A DNA stretch of 6,089 nt from DSNY01 sp037446035. GTDB taxonomy: Bacteria; Pseudomonadota; Gammaproteobacteria; Burkholderiales; Burkholderiaceae_F. A program made the translations under genes and the position numbers. Where the stretch lies: positions 1 through 6,089 of the forward strand of contig JBBIJJ010000213.1 of the NCBI GenBank assembly GCA_037446035.1, written 5' to 3'. Every line of letters starts with the position of its first letter. The stretch's first letter is position 1. Shown piece by piece: positions 4,856 to 6,089 of the stretch. The notes below the pieces were generated by a model. The model searched no databases and had not been told where the DNA came from. It worked only from the letters and a program-made list of their open reading frames with translations.

Positions 4856-5689
4856 ATGTCCACGCATAACCCGTATCGCGGCGATACCACGACGCAGCGC
4901 GCGCCGCGGCGCCGATTCCTGAGAAACGGTGCCGCCCTGGCGGCTGCCGTCGCTGCGGCGGCCGCATCGTCGCCGGCAGCCGCGTCGACCGACAAGTACG
5001 CCGACCCGGCCAAGCCGATGCTGCCGCCGTCCGACATGAAACTCGATCTCGCCCGCACGGCGCTGGTCGTGATTGATCCGCAAGTCGACTTCCTCAGTCC
5101 GAAGGGCGTGGCGTGGGGCGCGGTCGGCGCGAGCGTGAAGCAGCACAACGTCGTCGAAAACATCGAGCGTCTGTTCGCCGCGGCCAAGGCCGCGCATCTG
5201 ACGGTGGCCGTGTCGCCGCACTACTACTTCCCGACCGACAAGGGCTGGAAGTTCGAAGGTGCGCTCGAAAAGCTGATGCACAAGATCGGCATGTTCGACC
5301 GCCGCAGCCAGTACACGATGGAAGGCTTCGAGAACTCGGGCGCGGACTTCATGCCCCAGTACAAGCCGTACATCCTTGACGGCAAGACCGTGATTACCTC
5401 GCCGCACAAGGTCTACGGCCCGCAGCAGAACGACCTGGTCCTGCAGCTGCGCAAGAAACGCACCGACCAGGTGATTCTCGCCGGCATGTCGGCCAACCTG
5501 TGCGTCGAGTCGCACCTGCGCGAGTTGCTCGAGCAAGGGTTCGAGGTCGCCGTCGTGCGCGACGCGACCGCCGCGGCGATCCTGCCGGAGGGGGACGGCT
5601 ATCTTGCCGCGCTGACGAACTTCCGCTTCATCGCCAACGGCGTGTGGACCACGAGCGAAGCGGTGGCGCGAATGGGCGGCAAGGCCTGA
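4856..5689 (+). CDS. Tat-exported isochorismatase-family cysteine hydrolase
   Basis: The product is 277 residues. The N-terminus has a twin-arginine signal: PRRRFLRNG at residues 17-25, a weakly hydrophobic Ala-rich core (26-39), then an AAAS cleavage region near 44. The enzyme should therefore fold in the cytoplasm and be sent to the periplasm. The mature part is an isochorismatase-like fold: ALVVIDPQVDFLSP (Asp74, the usual acid), SPHKVYGPQQNDL (Lys185, the probable catalytic Lys) and AGMSANLCVESHLRELL (Cys216, the probable nucleophile), followed by EVAVVRDATAA. The family cleaves amides or vinyl ethers (nicotinamide, carbamoylsarcosine, isochorismate), or its members have no known substrate; the substrate here cannot be named. 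Most relatives are cytoplasmic, so export is notable. The ATG is supported by GAGGGAG 7 nt upstream and by the Tat motif. It is second in an operon with the AhpD-like gene, so control by the AraC regulator is probable. Confidence 0.88.
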   Translation: MSTHNPYRGDTTTQRAPRRRFLRNGAALAAAVAAAAASSPAAASTDKYADPAKPMLPPSDMKLDLARTALVVIDPQVDFLSPKGVAWGAVGASVKQHNVVENIERLFAAAKAAHLTVAVSPHYYFPTDKGWKFEGALEKLMHKIGMFDRRSQYTMEGFENSGADFMPQYKPYILDGKTVITSPHKVYGPQQNDLVLQLRKKRTDQVILAGMSANLCVESHLRELLEQGFEVAVVRDATAAAILPEGDGYLAALTNFRFIANGVWTTSEAVARMGGKA

Positions 5690-5738
5690 GCAGCGCGCGG
5701 ATCACCCGCGTGCACGGCGCCGTTTGCTGCGATCGGTC

Positions 5739-5882
5739 AGAAGGTGTGAATCTTTCTGCTGCGCGGCCCGCTGGCGTCGTTGCGCGCTGCTCGGGCCTCG
5801 CCTATCTACTTGATATGTCTCGGCCCTGCGGCTGCGTGCGCCTAGCCAGCGGCCCGCTCGCGACGAAATCTTCACACCTTCT
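5739..5882. repeat. 144-bp imperfect palindromic intergenic element
   Basis: The ends are perfect 12-bp inverted copies: AGAAGGTGTGAA at 5739-5750 and TTCACACCTTCT at 5871-5882. Inside, TTTC (5753-5756) pairs with GAAA (5865-5868). GGCCCGCTGGC (5765-5775) pairs with GCCAGCGGCCC (5845-5855) at 10 of 11 positions. GGGCC pairs with GGCCC around an AT-richer centre that holds TATC-TACTT-GATA (5803-5815). The element fills most of the gap between the hydrolase stop and the convergent NrsF-like gene. It could end transcription from both sides as a long RNA hairpin, or it could be a copy of a dispersed palindromic repeat. No ORF or transposase is inside. Confidence 0.7.
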
Positions 5883-5883
5883 C

Positions 5884-5907
5884 AGGGCTGCGAGCGATCG
5901 CAGCCCT
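5884..5907. terminator. perfect 10-bp hairpin overlapping the NrsF-like stop
   Basis: AGGGCTGCGA (5884-5893) pairs with TCGCAGCCCT (5898-5907) around a GCGA loop. The right arm shares a base with the TAA of the leftward gene. No T-run follows on either strand. It probably ends or stabilises the NrsF-like transcript, helped by the adjacent 144-bp palindrome. Confidence 0.55.
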
Positions 5908-6089
5908 TACCAGCGCAGCAGATAGCGACCCAGGCCCGCGCCGATGAACACAGGGATTGCCACGCCGAGCACGTACCAGACGCCGATGAACGGCGCGGCG
6001 AGTTCGGGGCACTGCAGCGCGTACACGGCCGCACCCAGCCCGCCGGCCAGCGCGCCGGCCGCGGCGCCGGCCCACATGGGTCGCGTCGG
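5907..6089 (-). CDS. NrsF/DUF1109-like anti-sigma membrane protein, C-terminal 60 residues (5' end outside window)
   Basis: The frame is open from the right edge to a TAA at 5907-5909. The 60 residues include two hydrophobic helices, about MWAGAAAGALAGGLGAAVYA and FIGVWYVLGVAIPVFIGAGL, joined by a short loop, ALQCPELAAP, and ending in GRYLLRW. This pattern (CPE, then WYxLG, then a final LLRW) is what I know from the C-terminus of DUF1109/NrsF proteins. These are multi-pass inner-membrane anti-sigma factors that hold an ECF SigF-type sigma factor until metal or oxidative stress. The Cys in the loop is probably the conserved periplasmic-side cysteine implicated in signal sensing in Caulobacter NrsF. 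The sigma gene would normally sit just upstream of this gene, beyond the right edge. The alternative open frame in this strand (5872-6075) has no such features. Because only a fragment is visible, the assignment is moderate. Confidence 0.75.
   Translation of the reverse strand, partial: PTRPMWAGAAAGALAGGLGAAVYALQCPELAAPFIGVWYVLGVAIPVFIGAGLGRYLLRW

Noticed and set aside
4838..5536. 232-residue minus-strand open frame over the hydrolase
   Set aside because: It is the antisense of a strongly recognisable enzyme and has no domain of its own.
5690..5925. Possible small ORF or CRISPR-like repeat after the hydrolase
   Set aside because: The open frame (5500-5925) is low-complexity and crosses the palindrome. 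The repeat is one inverted pair, with no regularly spaced direct copies, so it is not a CRISPR array.

Overview
This is a GC-rich stretch of a Gram-negative chromosome, most likely a betaproteobacterium near Burkholderiales. The reasons are an outer-membrane porin ending in Phe, a DUF4148-type small periplasmic protein (a family typical of Burkholderiales), an NrsF/DUF1109 membrane anti-sigma fragment, and heavy use of G/C at third codon positions. The taxonomic call is inference. No tRNA, rRNA, CRISPR array, insertion sequence or integrase is visible.

Layout, left to right. (1) 1-281 (+): the 3' end of a Hg(II)-type merR with all three mercury-ligand cysteines; the rest of any mer locus would lie left of the window. 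(2) 384-1843 (-): a two-gene unit, porin then a 127-residue lipoprotein that starts 2 nt after the porin stop. (3) 1844-2339: a divergent promoter region of about 500 bp with two perfect 12-bp palindromes. (4) 2340-3165 (+): two small exported proteins. The first carries a duplicated DUF4148-like motif, and the second carries a third, diverged copy of it. (5) 3201-4136 (-): an AraC-family regulator. It faces, across a 135-bp shared control region, (6) 4272-5689 (+): an AhpD-fold carboxymuconolactone-decarboxylase-family protein with a CxxC centre, then a Tat-exported isochorismatase-family cysteine hydrolase. (7) 5739-5882: a 144-bp imperfect palindrome. (8) 5907-6089 (-): the C-terminal end of an NrsF-like protein, with a 10-bp hairpin over its stop codon.

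The most interesting unit is 3201-5689. The AraC regulator begins with an MDxLS motif and has cysteines placed like Cys21 and Cys89 of E. coli RclR, the reactive-chlorine sensor, as I recall that sequence. It is divergent from a thiol-active AhpD-like gene and a secreted cysteine hydrolase. The shared control region holds a TGGACG direct repeat with 21-bp spacing, the geometry expected for an AraC-type activator. The working model is a small thiol/oxidant-responsive system with one cytoplasmic and one periplasmic enzyme. With a mercury-sensing MerR on one side and a metal/oxidant-linked NrsF on the other, the neighbourhood has a thiol-stress flavour, but functional coupling across the window is not shown.
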